Of a DNA stretch of 64,000 bases, positions 35,218-46,265 are shown one piece after another. A program made the position numbers and the translations under genes. The notes beneath the pieces were generated by a model. It was not told where the DNA came from. It saw only the letters and a list, made by a program, of their open reading frames with translations, and did not search any database. Location: contig CM074705.1 of NCBI GenBank assembly GCA_037367355.1, forward strand, positions 1,240,001 through 1,304,000, written 5' to 3'. Within the stretch, counting starts at the first letter, position 1; each line of letters opens with the position of its first letter. Source of the stretch: Neoscytalidium dimidiatum. Its lineage: Eukaryota > Ascomycota > Dothideomycetes > Botryosphaeriales > Botryosphaeriaceae.

Positions 35218-36802
35218 TCACGGGCTGACCTCAAGCATGCCCTTAGGATCGCGGATACCGGCGAGGTTGCCCTCCTTGACACGCTTAAGAGTCAAGGCAG
35301 CGATGAGCGCAGCACCAACACCAGAACCGTCCTCAGCAGGGACGATCTCGATGGGGTCGCGCTTACCCTTGGGCCAGTTGAAAATCTCACGCAGCGCCTG
35401 AGCACCACGGGCCTTGAAGTGAGGGTACTTGTTGAAGACGGAACCATCAGCGCCGACGTGGCAGTCGGTCCAGCCCTTCTTCTTGCAGATAGCAGCAACA
35501 CCACAGGCCGAAAGACGAGCTGCGCGAGTGCCAATCAGCTCAGCAAGACGGCGGCACAGCTCAAGCTCAGGCTTCTTAAGGACCAGGCCGAATCTGTTCT
35601 GGAACAAGTCGGCAGTCTCCTGCAAGTTCTCCCATGGATCCCTGCAACTATCAATATCATAGGAGACTTTATTCTGAAGGGTGATAGAAGGACTTACTCC
35701 TCAATAGCGGCCAGGAACGAGGAATCCATGGTGTAGGCCTTCTTGAGCTTGCTCACATCCTGACCCTCGAACAGGTGAGCCGCCGGATCCTCGTGCAGAT
35801 CAAGGATGACCAAACGGAAGACCTCTCCAAGGTACAGACCAGCAATCATCTTCTCAAAGGACTGCTGGCCAGGGCGAGGAGACTCCTTGTCGATAATGAT
35901 GTCATACTTGGTCCTGGGCAGAACGAGATGCTCGTTGTCGAAAGCACCCCATTCGCAGTTGATGCCCATGAGATCGTTCGGTGGCAGCTTCATATGCTCG
36001 AGCTTAGGGATGTTACCGCAGTTCTCCATGTATGCCGCATTGCAGCCAGTCCCGAAAATACATCCGATCTTCATACGGGGGTCGGTATAGGCCGAGGCAA
36101 TGAGGGTACCAGTGGTGTCGTTGACCAGAGCGGTGAGCTTAATCGGGACGCCCTTTAATCGAGGTGTGAGCTGGAGATTCAAGTTCGGGAGCCTGCAGCA
36201 CATACCCTCTCCTTGAGTGCAGCCTCGAATGGCGGAACGACGTCCTTGCCCTCGACGCCGTCAATGTCAAAACCCTTGGTCCACCGCTGCAGAATACCAT
36301 GATCGATGTAGTCTTGAGTGGCGGGGTAGGAGAAGGTGAAACCCAGAGGGAGCGACTTGATGTCTTCGCCCTCGTGGTGGTACTCGACAAATTGCTGCAA
36401 GCAATCGGCAATATAACCCCACAACTCCTCAGCAGTGCCAGTCTTCAGCTCCTGGGGCATCCTGTACTTGGACTGAATGATATCAAACTCTCCCTTCTCC
36501 TCGGTCAGAGTGACCTCGCAAACACGCAGATTGGTGCCTCCCATGTCCAAGGCAAGGAAAGTGCCGGTCTCGTCACCGGTGGGAAAGCCCATGCACCAAG
36601 TAGGAATCATGGGGATACTGCCACCCTCCTTGGAAAGACCCTTCTCCAGCTCCTTCACGAAGTGGTCGGTGATCTTAACCAGCTGTTCCTTAGGGACGGT
36701 GAACTGCTCCTCAAGGCGCTTGATTGTCTCGAGCAGGTCCTTAGGCACATCGGCCATGGAACCCTTACGGGACGGGGGCTTCCTGGGACCGAGACCGACC
36801 AT
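35218..36802 (-). CDS. HXK1: hexokinase
   Basis: Phosphorylates glucose and other hexoses at C6 with ATP in the cytosol, the first step of glycolysis. Proposed exons are 36802-36206, 36152-35698 and 35641-35218, giving 491 aa, normal for fungal hexokinase. Motifs: phosphate-1 site LALDMGGTNLRVCEV, hexokinase signature LGFTFSYPATQ, phosphate-2 and catalytic LVNDTTGTLIAS with Asp near residue 211, CIFGTGCNAAYME, and GADGSVFNKYP with GSGVGAAL near the C-terminus. For intron 1, the acceptor AAAG at 36153 gives a 53-nt intron and the family-like ERGVPIKLTALVND. A CAG acceptor 18 nt earlier would leave only 35 nt, too short. TATA and CCAAT elements lie upstream of a leader of nearly 300 nt. Confidence 0.95.
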
Positions 36803-37099
36803 TGTGGCAGATTATGGGTATAGGATATGGTTCAGATTGGGTGTGGGATGGAGATAGGACGGCGGCGCAGAAGGATCGACGCCTCTGCGCTTAAGAATGG
36901 AAATGGGACGCGGCGCTCGTCGTCAGGTGTGCAGAAAGAAAAGGACTGGAGCAATATAGGTTAGCTGCAGGGCGGCGGCGTCGAAGAGTTTGCGGTGTGG
37001 GCGTGAGCTCAGCTGAGCGTGAGTCGAAGGCGCCGAGCAGCTTCCGCGACAAGCGACGTCGCAGCAGGAGAGCTGTGGGCGAACGGCAGGGGCTTCGGG

Positions 37100-37107
37100 T
37101 TATATAG
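37100..37107 (-). promoter_or_regulatory. TATA box of the hexokinase gene
   Basis: CTATATAA read on the minus strand, about 300 bp upstream of the hexokinase ATG. It implies a 5' leader of roughly 250-270 nt, long enough to contain a leader intron or upstream start codons. Confidence 0.6.
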
Positions 37108-37219
37108 AAGATGGTGGAAGGGCAGGCGGCAAGTGTGGCGGGCGCGTTCGCGCTGAATAAGTGCGTGAAGCTGCTTCCGTCACCCCGCTGGCGGCCCCTC
37201 GCTCGGGCCCCGCGCTGCC

Positions 37220-37256
37220 ATTGGGAGAAACCGGAGGGTCTTGGGGCGGCCATTGG
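37220..37256 (-). promoter_or_regulatory. two CCAAT boxes upstream of the hexokinase TATA
   Basis: CCAAT on the minus strand at 37220-37224 and 37252-37256, 32 bp apart and about 115-150 bp upstream of the TATA element. Position and orientation fit binding by the fungal HAP/CBC complex. Binding is inferred. Confidence 0.5.
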
Positions 37257-38807
37257 GCGAGCGGGCGGCATCGGAAAGACAAAAAGGGCATTTTGGAATG
37301 CAGGAAAGAGGACACTTACTGAGGCGCCGTCAGGGTTGGCTGAGGCAATGCAGCGGAGGATGGAAGAGGAAAATTGTTGACTTTGGCAGCCGGGAACGAT
37401 GGAGTTATGACGCGCGCGCTCCCCTGGCCGCCCGCCCGACACCCTACATATCGAGTGGAAGAACGTTCCTGCGGTGGACTTCATCCCGCTGCCTATCTGC
37501 TCCACCCCAACGTCATTACTGCCGCCGCCCGTCGCCGCCTGCCGGTGCGCGCAGTCACCGCCAGCCGGCGTGCTACTTTGCCAGAGCCATCATGTCCGGC
37601 GTGTCGAGCCGCAGGGCTCTGTTGCGCTGTGCAACCCTGATCCCTAACGCTGCACGTTGCTGCGTCATGCCGCCGCATCTTGCATTCGAATCTTTGTCTG
37701 TGCGGGGAGGACAAGATTAACACAAATAGATGGACGGATCCGTAGATTGAGAGACGCATGTCCTTTCCTTATTGGGGCGTCGAGCTCGCTTCATTCCGTC
37801 AGCCCGCAACCATCATCATCCATTATTTGGCTCCACTACCACCTACAGTCGCTTCTCCAAACCACTCGTGTTATCTTCTTACACCCGTATCAGATAGATG
37901 GTTCACCGGCTTAAAAAGCGCTGCTCCTGGATTTCATACTGGATGTTCGGCCAATCTCAGCTGCTGCTATTGTCAAGGATACCGCATCACGCATCACCTA
38001 TTAATTAGGCTGTTAGAGGCTCGAACTTGCCGAATCGATGACTGAGCCTGGAAGTCTGCTTCTATATAGTCTTACAAAATCAGAGGACGTCCAGTGCTGG
38101 GAACTTACGACCGGCGACGTACCTTGTGGGTGCCGACAATATCATTACGGATCTAAGTACATGAGAACCTGGCTTGTACGTAAGATGCGGAACATTTTGT
38201 TGATTGAGACAGAAGGAACGTGTCTGTCAGCATCGTCGCATGAGGTGGTCGTGATACTGTGTTACACGAGAGTGTGTTCTCAGCGAAGGCCTCCTCTACT
38301 GGACAACAGCTTCGGCCCAACCGCGATGACAAAGCACGTGAATTCCAAGTCCATTCGGGACTCCACATCTGCCAGCAGCCTGCAACTGCCTGGATTGAAA
38401 CATGCTGCCAGCTACCACAAGGCCAAAGGGCGGATGCGAGCGCGAGTCCGCATCGCTGATGGTTCGACCACTGACGGTATGGTTTGCGTGGTTGCCTCCT
38501 AAGCGACCTTTCGGCCGAGGACCTGGGGAGTCATGCTTGTTCACGATCGTAGTCGAATCGCTCGCACGTGGCCGCTCGAAAGGTCCTGTCTCGGCCCGTA
38601 GGTACAAGCTTGCATGCGTGGTGTCGGTATGCCGATATAACGTACTGTTTGTTCTGTGATCCCTGCCCAAAAGAGGGAAAAGAAATTTGCCCAGCTCCTA
38701 TAGGTCCCTTCAGAAAACCTGCCGCCTGCTCGCGGGCGCAGCAATGCGTCGGCATTGGCTGGAGCCGTCCCGCTGGGTGACCAGTGGCCGCCGAGAGTAA
38801 ACAGTCC

Positions 38808-40208
38808 ATGACCACCGACACCACGCGCACTACCGACACCACTGACAAAGACGCGAAGTCGACCGTTGGCTTATCTTTAAGCTCAGCCAACATCAACGCC
38901 TCATCCGCACGGCACCTTCATGCATCACGCAGCTGCATTGTCTTCGTGCCCAAGACCGGTCGTGGTGTAGACTTCCTTAAATATCTACAACCTTGTCTCG
39001 ACAGCGCCCTAGAGGGCCCAAGACACGTTTTCACGTCCGCCCACACCATGCCAACCCGCAAGATCAACCTCCAGGGGGGTCGCCAGCGTTTGGTACCTCA
39101 GAATAAGCCACCGCTCTTGAAGTTCTTGAACGCTACTACTGATCCGGATTCTACAGCAACCTCTGGCCAGAGCGCCGATTTCACCGAGCCAGCAAGCCGT
39201 GGGCTCATGAACCAAGGCTATCTTGAAGTCAGCGATCTCCTCCACCTCCGTTTGGTGTCCAAGTGTCTTAAGGAGTGGGTTGCGCTGTTCCACTCCCTCC
39301 TCTTCAGCACACTCTATATCGCCCACCGTTTCCGCTCCCCCCACGAGGAACAGCTTGCACTCTATGCACTTGTCGCTCTGGGTCCGTACTGTCGCCACCT
39401 TGCTGTCCGCCTTGACGCCATGCTCAGCGAGGGCCTCTTGCTCCTTGCCAATGGAAAGCAGATCTTCAACACACCCCAATCTCTCTGGATGTCAATCTTC
39501 GAAATCCTGACTGGCATTGCCACCCTCACCATCTCCGCTCCAGGCGAACCTGATTGGCATGCCTTCGGCACCGGCGAAGCCCTCCTTGAATCAATCCGCG
39601 TCGCTCTCGAGACAAAGCTCCCTCGTGGCCTATATGACATCACGCTCTCCCCGATCAACGCGACGGGCCTCCTCCACTTTCGCTGGCGCGGGGCCGCCTT
39701 CCAAGAAACCCTGTGGACCGCCCAGTCATTCTGGAGCCGCCTCAAATACCTCAGCATCGACCTGCATAACCCGCTGCCGTACTACAAGAAGTCGAACAAG
39801 AAAGACTTCATCAAAGCTCTGCACGACTATCTCGGCAGCTTCAATAGGTCTCTGCTGGTCCTGCGCTTCTCCTGGCTGGGCCATGCTGGTCCCAACCCCC
39901 TGCTGCTTGATCTCCGCTATGGCGGGAAGAACTTCTCTTCTCCGGCCATCAAGTGGACAACCCTTGAGAAAGTCTTTCTCAAGAACGTCCTAGCTCGCGA
40001 CGGAGACCTGGTTGCTCTCCGGAGGGCTCGCGTCCCCCAGCTTCAGCACTTCGAGCTGGAGGACGAGCGTGCCGCGGAGAACGAGGTTGTGGTCTGGGAG
40101 GAGGAGGAGGAGCAGCAGGAGGAAGAAGAGGAGGAGGAAATGGATCACATGATCCAAAGGGGCGAGAGCCCTGAGCTGCTTTTCGGGCCCCCCATCCCTG
40201 TAAAATAG
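38808..40208 (+). CDS. F-box-like protein of unknown function
   Basis: Single exon. From the ATG at 38808 it encodes 466 aa; from the better-context ATG at 39048 (ACACCATGC) it encodes 386 aa, and I lean slightly to the latter. The segment YLEVSDLLHLRLVSKCLKEWVAL resembles the second half of an F-box (DLL-RLRLVSK). It is followed by a Leu-rich region of about 250 residues with no recognised repeats. The C-terminus has an almost pure Glu stretch (residues about 430-450 of the long form). F-box proteins usually pass substrates to SCF ubiquitin ligases, but the weak motif makes that a guess. No signal peptide or membrane segment stands out. Confidence 0.65.
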   Translation: MTTDTTRTTDTTDKDAKSTVGLSLSSANINASSARHLHASRSCIVFVPKTGRGVDFLKYLQPCLDSALEGPRHVFTSAHTMPTRKINLQGGRQRLVPQNKPPLLKFLNATTDPDSTATSGQSADFTEPASRGLMNQGYLEVSDLLHLRLVSKCLKEWVALFHSLLFSTLYIAHRFRSPHEEQLALYALVALGPYCRHLAVRLDAMLSEGLLLLANGKQIFNTPQSLWMSIFEILTGIATLTISAPGEPDWHAFGTGEALLESIRVALETKLPRGLYDITLSPINATGLLHFRWRGAAFQETLWTAQSFWSRLKYLSIDLHNPLPYYKKSNKKDFIKALHDYLGSFNRSLLVLRFSWLGHAGPNPLLLDLRYGGKNFSSPAIKWTTLEKVFLKNVLARDGDLVALRRARVPQLQHFELEDERAAENEVVVWEEEEEQQEEEEEEEMDHMIQRGESPELLFGPPIPVK

Positions 40209-41572
40209 CTTTCCAAAATTACAATACCCAATACGGGTCATAGGCGTTGCCATGGGCGCGCTCCGCAAAAGTTAAACATGCACCACAGTCAGTCTTGCGC
40301 TTTTTGCCGATCGGACACTTTGGCCCGCTGGAAGGCGTCAACACCGTGACGGAGGCTTTCGCGATAGTGGAGTTTGATGGCTAGGTGTGCAGTAGCTCGT
40401 CGTCCGACCAGGACGGTTTCACCGTAGCTACACCAAGACCCGCGCGGCCCGCACCATTCCTCCCTTCCGCTCTTCCACCCGCACAGTCCGCCTCTTCACG
40501 ATCACTTTGGGGTTAACTATATTCTCTGGTTCAGTGTGCGTCATCTTGCGCTTGGTGATCTCATGGAGGCTTTTTTAGGGGCAGGGGACGATCGACAGGG
40601 CAGCGTGCAGTAGTAACCATGCGCCAGCGCCTCCCTCACTTCGTGCTACCAAGAAAGCTGGCTGGCGTCTACAGTACCTGGTGGTCGGTGTCTCTAGAGC
40701 CCGGGACGGTCCGTTTCACCGCGCATGAAAGGGCTGCGGGGATGTGGACAAAAAAAAAATTACCTGAATGCTCCTCGTGGGGAAGGAGGCCTGCGCGCAT
40801 AGACACAAATTGACGTTGCTTGCATTGCTATTTTCGGTCGTAGTGAAACCAATCGCGAAAAACGATAGGCGTCGATTTGACTTGGATCCCCTGTAGTAGT
40901 GTGAAACTCACACATGTGCGACATGGGACTCGTGATTGAGAGCGTGCCCAAATAGTTTCGCACGGGTTGATGACGAGGGAAACAAAGGCTTTGTTTTTTC
41001 AGCTACAACAGTGGCAGACAATCACCTCTCGACTCAAACTGGCGGCTGTCCGGCAGCAGCCCCCTCAGTCCGACTGCGACACACATGCAGTCTTGGGGGC
41101 GCAGCTCTTATGACATGCATATGTTCGTATACTCGCATCTCAATCCATGTAGAAGTATGAGATTCATTTTCCCCGTGACGTTGCCGTCCGTCAGCTATGA
41201 CGGAGTGTTCGCGACTTGAGGATCGGCTCCCCTCCCGGCACCCTTGCTTCGGGAGCCGATACACCACTCACCATCCATAAGCCGACCCCGCCGCAGTTCA
41301 AGGGACAGCTCCGAGCCCCGACACAGTTGAAAGAGCGCTATTGGAACTCAAATGGACACTCGCTCGGTAATTCTCGGTGTATGCGTAGGAGCCGAAAGCG
41401 CGAGGCCTACGGGGCCCAACTCCGTACATATAAGCGCAGCTGGGCGCGGTGGCTGATCCCCACACCAAGCTGTGCTTACCTTTGTTCGGGTCTAAACAGA
41501 TTGACCATACCTGTTGTTCACTATTCAGGCTTTGAATACCTGTGGGACGAGATCGGAACGACGCCTGGAAAG
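40209..41572. other. intergenic region before the Ayg1-like gene
   Basis: 1.36 kb. The only element I can point to is a TATA-like site at 41427-41434. An in-frame open stretch from about 41216 leads into the hydrolase, but it does not resemble the family, so it is treated as promoter and leader. Confidence 0.4.
41427..41434 (+). promoter_or_regulatory. TATA-like element of the Ayg1-like gene
   Basis: CATATAAG about 145 bp upstream of the proposed ATG, which would place the transcription start roughly 100-115 bp upstream of translation. Confidence 0.45.
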
Positions 41573-43222
41573 ATGGCTGCACCCAATGGCAAGTACTTCA
41601 TCCAGGACAAGCTGAAGACGCCTGCTGCGCACCATGAGTCCTTCGCGAAGCTCTGGGAGACAAAGTGGAAGAAGCCCGTCAGTGAATTCCAAACGAACGC
41701 CTTCACCTGCCCCAGCAAACTAATGCATGTGCAGGCCGAGATGGGCGTGTATCCGTTCATGTTTGGCACGGCCAAGGACTTCGAGCCCATAGTCGAAGAA
41801 ATGACTAGGGTGAGTACCCTGCATTAGCCTGCTACCCGTGGTCGCCAAAAATAGGACGGTGGTGTTGATGGTTAACCCGACTGCAGCTGAACATGCGCGA
41901 GCCTTACGACTGGGACGCCTATGCTGAAGTCTTCAGGCCGCAAGCTGAAGCGTTGACGCGAATCGCCGAGCAGGCCGAAGCGGCGGGTGAGAAGGAGAAG
42001 GCGTCGGAATACTTCCTGCGCTCGTCAGCCGTGTGGCGCATCTCGCGTTTCCCGGCGCCGCGCTCCGAGAAGCAGCGGCACGCCTGGGAGGAGGGCAAGA
42101 AGGTATGCCTGAAGGGCCTGCAGCTGCGCGAGCACCCGGTCCAGGAGGTGTTGATCCCCCACAAGCATGCCGCCGAGGGCGAGGGAAGCCACATCCCGGT
42201 CTACCACCTACTGCCCGCCGGCGCTTCTAAGGAAAACCCGGCGCCTGTTGTCATCATTATCACTGGCCTGGACGGCTATCGCACTGAGCTCGCCGTGTGG
42301 ATGGAGGGCTGGCGCCAGCAGGGCGTTGGGACCATCGTGGTCGAGATTCCTGGCACGGCTGACTCCCCAGCGCTGAGAGAAGATCCCGAGAGCCCAGACA
42401 GGCAGTGGTCAAGCTTGCTAGATTGGGTAGATGAGCAGGAAGGCATCGACCACAAGAGGGTGGCCGTATGGGCCTTCTCTACTGGAGGTTTCTATGCAAT
42501 AAGATTGGCATATACACATCCAGACCGGGTTGCAGGCATTGTGGCCTTGGGTGGTGGCTGTCATCACATGTTCGATAAGGAGTGGCTGGACGAGGTCAAC
42601 CATCTCGAGTACCCCTTCGAGTAAGTCATCCCTCCACATGACGAGACCCAAAAAAATATAAAAAGAAAAAGAGAGAAGAGAAAAGAGAAAAGAGAAAAGA
42701 GAAAAGAGAAAAGAGAAAAGGAGAAGAGTAAAGGCTAGAGAGAATAGTGTAGCTGACTCGTACCAGTGAGGCGAACTCTCTTGCCTATAAGTTTGGCTAC
42801 GGAGACGACGTTGAGAAGTTCAAGAGGGAGGCACACAAGTATTCGCTCCTCAACGACGGGACGCTAGACAAGCCCGAATGTGCTCGCCTCTTTTTGGTAA
42901 ACGTAAGATGCCACTCATCGACATCCTCACGAGTAAAGGAGTTGGCTAACTTCACTCTAGGGGACGGAAGACGAAATCTTCCCAATTGACGACTACTATG
43001 TGGCTCTGCAGCATGGCCCTCCCAAAGAGGCCAGGTGCGTAGGCTGACGTGCAGCTCAAACGGTCATGCGCTGACACTTGCGACAGGTTCGTTCCGGGAA
43101 TCAAGCACATGGGCGAACCAGAGTCGTTCTTCGTGATCATGAATTGGATTTACAAACTCTTCGGCATCAAGGGCAACGCGGGCCAACAGCTATCGACGAT
43201 GCCGTTCAAGCCAAAGTACTGA
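41573..43222 (+). CDS. Ayg1-like alpha/beta hydrolase (pigment/polyketide-shortening family)
   Basis: Proposed exons are 41573-41677, 41735-41809, 41887-42620, 42767-42902, 42961-43034 and 43087-43222, giving 419 aa, close to Aspergillus Ayg1 (about 406). Family marks: KLWETKWKKP near the N-terminus, YPFMFGTAKDFEPI, a nucleophile elbow in VWAFSTGGFYAIRLAY (Ser in FSTGG), acid residue region NGTEDEIFP, and a catalytic His in KHMGEPESF. Ayg1 shortens a heptaketide to a pentaketide in DHN-melanin synthesis; related enzymes hydrolyse C-C bonds. No polyketide synthase or melanin reductase lies in this window, so the substrate is open. Intron 1 (57 nt, GTCAGT donor) is in frame and stop-free; it is supported by a good branch site and by restored homology. 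Intron 3 carries a 7-bp microsatellite. Confidence 0.87.
42676..42720 (+). repeat. AAAAGAG microsatellite in an intron
   Basis: About six tandem copies of a 7-bp purine unit (AGAG-AAA) within intron 3 of the Ayg1-like gene (intron 42621-42766). The array explains most of this intron's extra length. Confidence 0.85.
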
Positions 43223-45917
43223 GGGCGATTGAAGGAGCGGCGCGCATTGGAATTTCCCGTCCAGAAGCGGGGTAATCGGATGTGGTGGTGAGCTGGCAGC
43301 GAAGAAAGCAAGGAAGGTGGCGTAGAAGTGGCGTGGAGAGCAGCGATACCTTTGTGTGACACGAATGTTGAGAGTAGCTTCATTTATCCCGCGAGAATCC
43401 CTGCATGTCCGGCGACGAGTGGATCAGAAGAGCCCAGGCAAGCGCAGCCGGAGATGGGCCGGCAAAGGGTCGCGTATCTTGCTTTGCATTGAGCGTGTGT
43501 TTGCGTTGCAGACACCAGAGTCGTCAAGGCTGGCCGAGGCAGCCGAACGCGGGCGCCAGACGTCTCACCAGCGCGCGTAGGGCCAGCCACGAAACGGTCC
43601 TTGTCAATCCGTCGCAGCGGCTCCCGGGACCAGATGTGCGGCAGCTCACGACCGAGCGTCGACGGCGGACGGGGGAGCAGTGGGGGTTGAGCGGTGCTGC
43701 TCCACTGCCGCGATCGCAGCCTGGTCGTAGTGGAGGTCTTTGCGATTCTCCCATCGTCGCTCATCGTCGCATCGTTGCATCGACAGCTCGCAAGCCGCGT
43801 GGAAACTGACTCCGGCGATAGCGAAGCGCTGGCGGTGTGCAAAGCTCCACCGCAAGATGCGAGTGCCTCTGCAGGCGGGCTGCAGGCATTGCGCCCGCTT
43901 TGGGACTGGGCTGATGAACTGGTGATCTGCCCGGCCGGCTGCCGTCTCGCAGGCCCCGTCGGCCCTCTACCTTCACACATCGTGTGGTGCCGGCGGGGCT
44001 CCAGGATGATCCTGTGATCACCCAGCACGGAAATCCACCCGCCAGGCGCGGCTGTGCAGCCTCAGGAACCACGCAGAGATGGCATTTGCGCTGTTGGAAA
44101 ACCTGTTCGACGCATGGCAAGGCGAATTGGCGGTCAATGTTCATGGCATTCTTTCCGGAAAGGCGTGCGGTCTAAATTGCCTCAGCCTGGTTTACATCAA
44201 TCCAGCATCACGACGAGCCGTTCGCTGTGGGCCGGTGGCGATTATCAAAACACTCCAATCGGGAAAGTTGTCAACATAGCGCTCCCGCGAAGTCGTCAGA
44301 TCGGTCGATCGCCGAGGGAAGACGGCGGTGCGGAGCTGGCGGCCGCACGTTAGCAAGGCTCCACCGCTAACGACGACGAGCTTGCTGACCAGCGCACGGC
44401 TTGCACATCTGCTCAGAAGACGCTCGTTTAGGACAATCTGCGCGTTCGGCCTGTCGTTGCGCCTCAGTCTGGTGTAGCGCCGTGCGAAAATCTCCCTACA
44501 GTCCTGGCGTCCATGCCGGTCCCACCACCACGCTGCGGGGTGCAGGCGTGAGCTCTGCCCGCCAAGCTACATCGACATCTCCAGCTCGACCTATCCGGAG
44601 GCGCTGTGTCTGCCCGAGCGGACGTGCATTATCGCCCTTTCCAAGGCAGCGCCCGCAGCATCTCATACCGGCCCCGACATCCTTGCTATCACGCGCCGGA
44701 CATTCGGACGCGAACTGAACACTATGGTCTTCCAGAGATCCCGCCGGCTACGACTGTGTTGGTTCGGACGCGCGAGCCTGGAGGAGGTCCTGTGCTCGAG
44801 TCAGCGCGGGCGACGCAAGTGCCACGACAGAGATTGGCACCGTCGATTCCCAGTCCGGCCGTGTGGCGCTGGTGATCCCGTGCCGGAGCTGGTGGAAGGC
44901 TGGGAGGCAGCGACTTCGAGGATACTGGACGGACGTCGATACGGTGGCAATTGGGAGGGTCCTGGGGCCCTTTCGAGGGCGAGAGGGCGGGCGAGGACCC
45001 TGAGAGTCCCTTGTTTTTTTTTTTTTTTTTTTTGCTTATTCTGCTGCTGCTACCCGCTCCGTGCCAGGCACGCAGGGTCGCGGTTGGCTCGAAGGTCTGC
45101 TCGCTGATGATCGTGCTGCCCTACCGGCTTCGAGAACTCGCCACCTCCAGTCTTGTGGCTGTCTCTGCGCCACCACGTAACGCCCGACGCAGCAGTTGAC
45201 GCGCAGCATGGGTCCCCGCCGTTGGACTGCTGCGCGCTGTTGCCAGCCGCAACCGACTGCGTGATCGCCCCGTAGGCTGCTGCGATGGAGCTGCCCAGAT
45301 GGTAGCTACATGAGGCTTCCAGACGCGCCACTGCGCCGCTCCACTGCATCGGCAAGGCCTGCGCGACTGTGCTCTTCGATGGACCAGCGCTAGAAGGGTG
45401 CTCGAGTCGCTGAAACAGCCTACCCAACGTGGGCGGATTTGAAATGTATCCCCACGTCTGCCAGCACATCAACCCGCCTCTGCTCAGCCCCGCTTGTTTA
45501 CCATCGCAATGCCGGGCAGACAGGGCGACGAGCGGGACTCTATTTCGGGCCAGTTGCACAGCGGCAGGATTGGCTGGGCCTATCTAGCAAACGTGGCAGG
45601 CCGACTATGCAGGGCCCAGCTGAGAGTTTGCGCTGCCGCTATGGGATTCCCTGCCACCAATTCCGCAGCCCGACGCCCTCCTGAAGAGGTATGTCGCGGC
45701 CAGACTTGATGAGGGCGCAGCGCCGTGGACACAATACACCGGACGGGGCGGCCGGCTGGTGGTTTGAAATGAGCAGCCGCACTAGGCGGCGAGGGTAAAG
45801 GGGGACAGCTGATTGGGTGGCGCAGGGCATCGCAATGTGAAATGAGTGAGGGGATAATGGTGAATGGCATTGATGCTTGCGGCCTAGAAGAAGAATGCAG
45901 CCCGGCGGACATGGTGC

Positions 45918-45983
45918 GCAGCTGGCGCCCGCTCCTCGCAGCTGGCGCCCGCTCCTCGCAGCTGGCGCCCGCTCCTCGCAGCT
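45918..45983. repeat. 20-bp tandem repeat, 3.3 copies
   Basis: The unit GCAGCTGGCGCCCGCTCCTC occurs three times without a mismatch (45918-45937, 45938-45957, 45958-45977), followed by a partial copy GCAGCT. Perfect identity suggests recent expansion. Each unit contains the palindrome GGCGCC. Confidence 0.9.
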
Positions 45984-46254
45984 CGTGCTCCCCTCCGGTT
46001 CATGGCGCCCGCTGAGCGGACTGGGTGGCTGCACACACGGCGGCCGGGCGCTGGGCTGAGGGCTGCGAGCCAGGGAGCGGCTATGGCGCATGAGGGCTCA
46101 GGCTGGCGCAGGCTGGCAATATGGATGCGTGGGCCGGCGAGCGGGAGAGGAACATCCCGGCCGGTGATGAGTGATGACGAAGGGGTGCGCGCGGGCAATG
46201 CGCTGGGGAAGCTGGAGATCCGCCCAAAGAGGAAGGGGGCGATGGGTCTTGGAT

Positions 46255-46265
46255 GTAAACAAACA
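46255..46265 (+). promoter_or_regulatory. forkhead-like site GTAAACAAACA
   Basis: Matches the RYAAAYA core of forkhead factors, with a second overlapping AAACAAA. It lies about 1.07 kb upstream of the WEE1 ATG. Relevance to WEE1 is inference. Confidence 0.3.

Larger units (their letters stand above)
36803..38807. other. intergenic region with hexokinase promoter
   Basis: 2 kb between divergently oriented genes. The hexokinase-side elements are listed separately. I see no gene; open frames on both strands are short and unlike known proteins. A TATA-like AAATATC near 38980 may serve the downstream gene if its start is at 39048. Confidence 0.45.

Noticed and set aside
41216..41572. In-frame upstream extension of the Ayg1-like hydrolase
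   Set aside because: Includes the TATA-like element and does not match the family; the ATG at 41573 leads directly into family-like sequence.
43384..44028. 214-codon minus-strand frame in the gap before WEE1
   Set aside because: Several overlapping frames on both strands are equally open; composition looks random and no motif is present.
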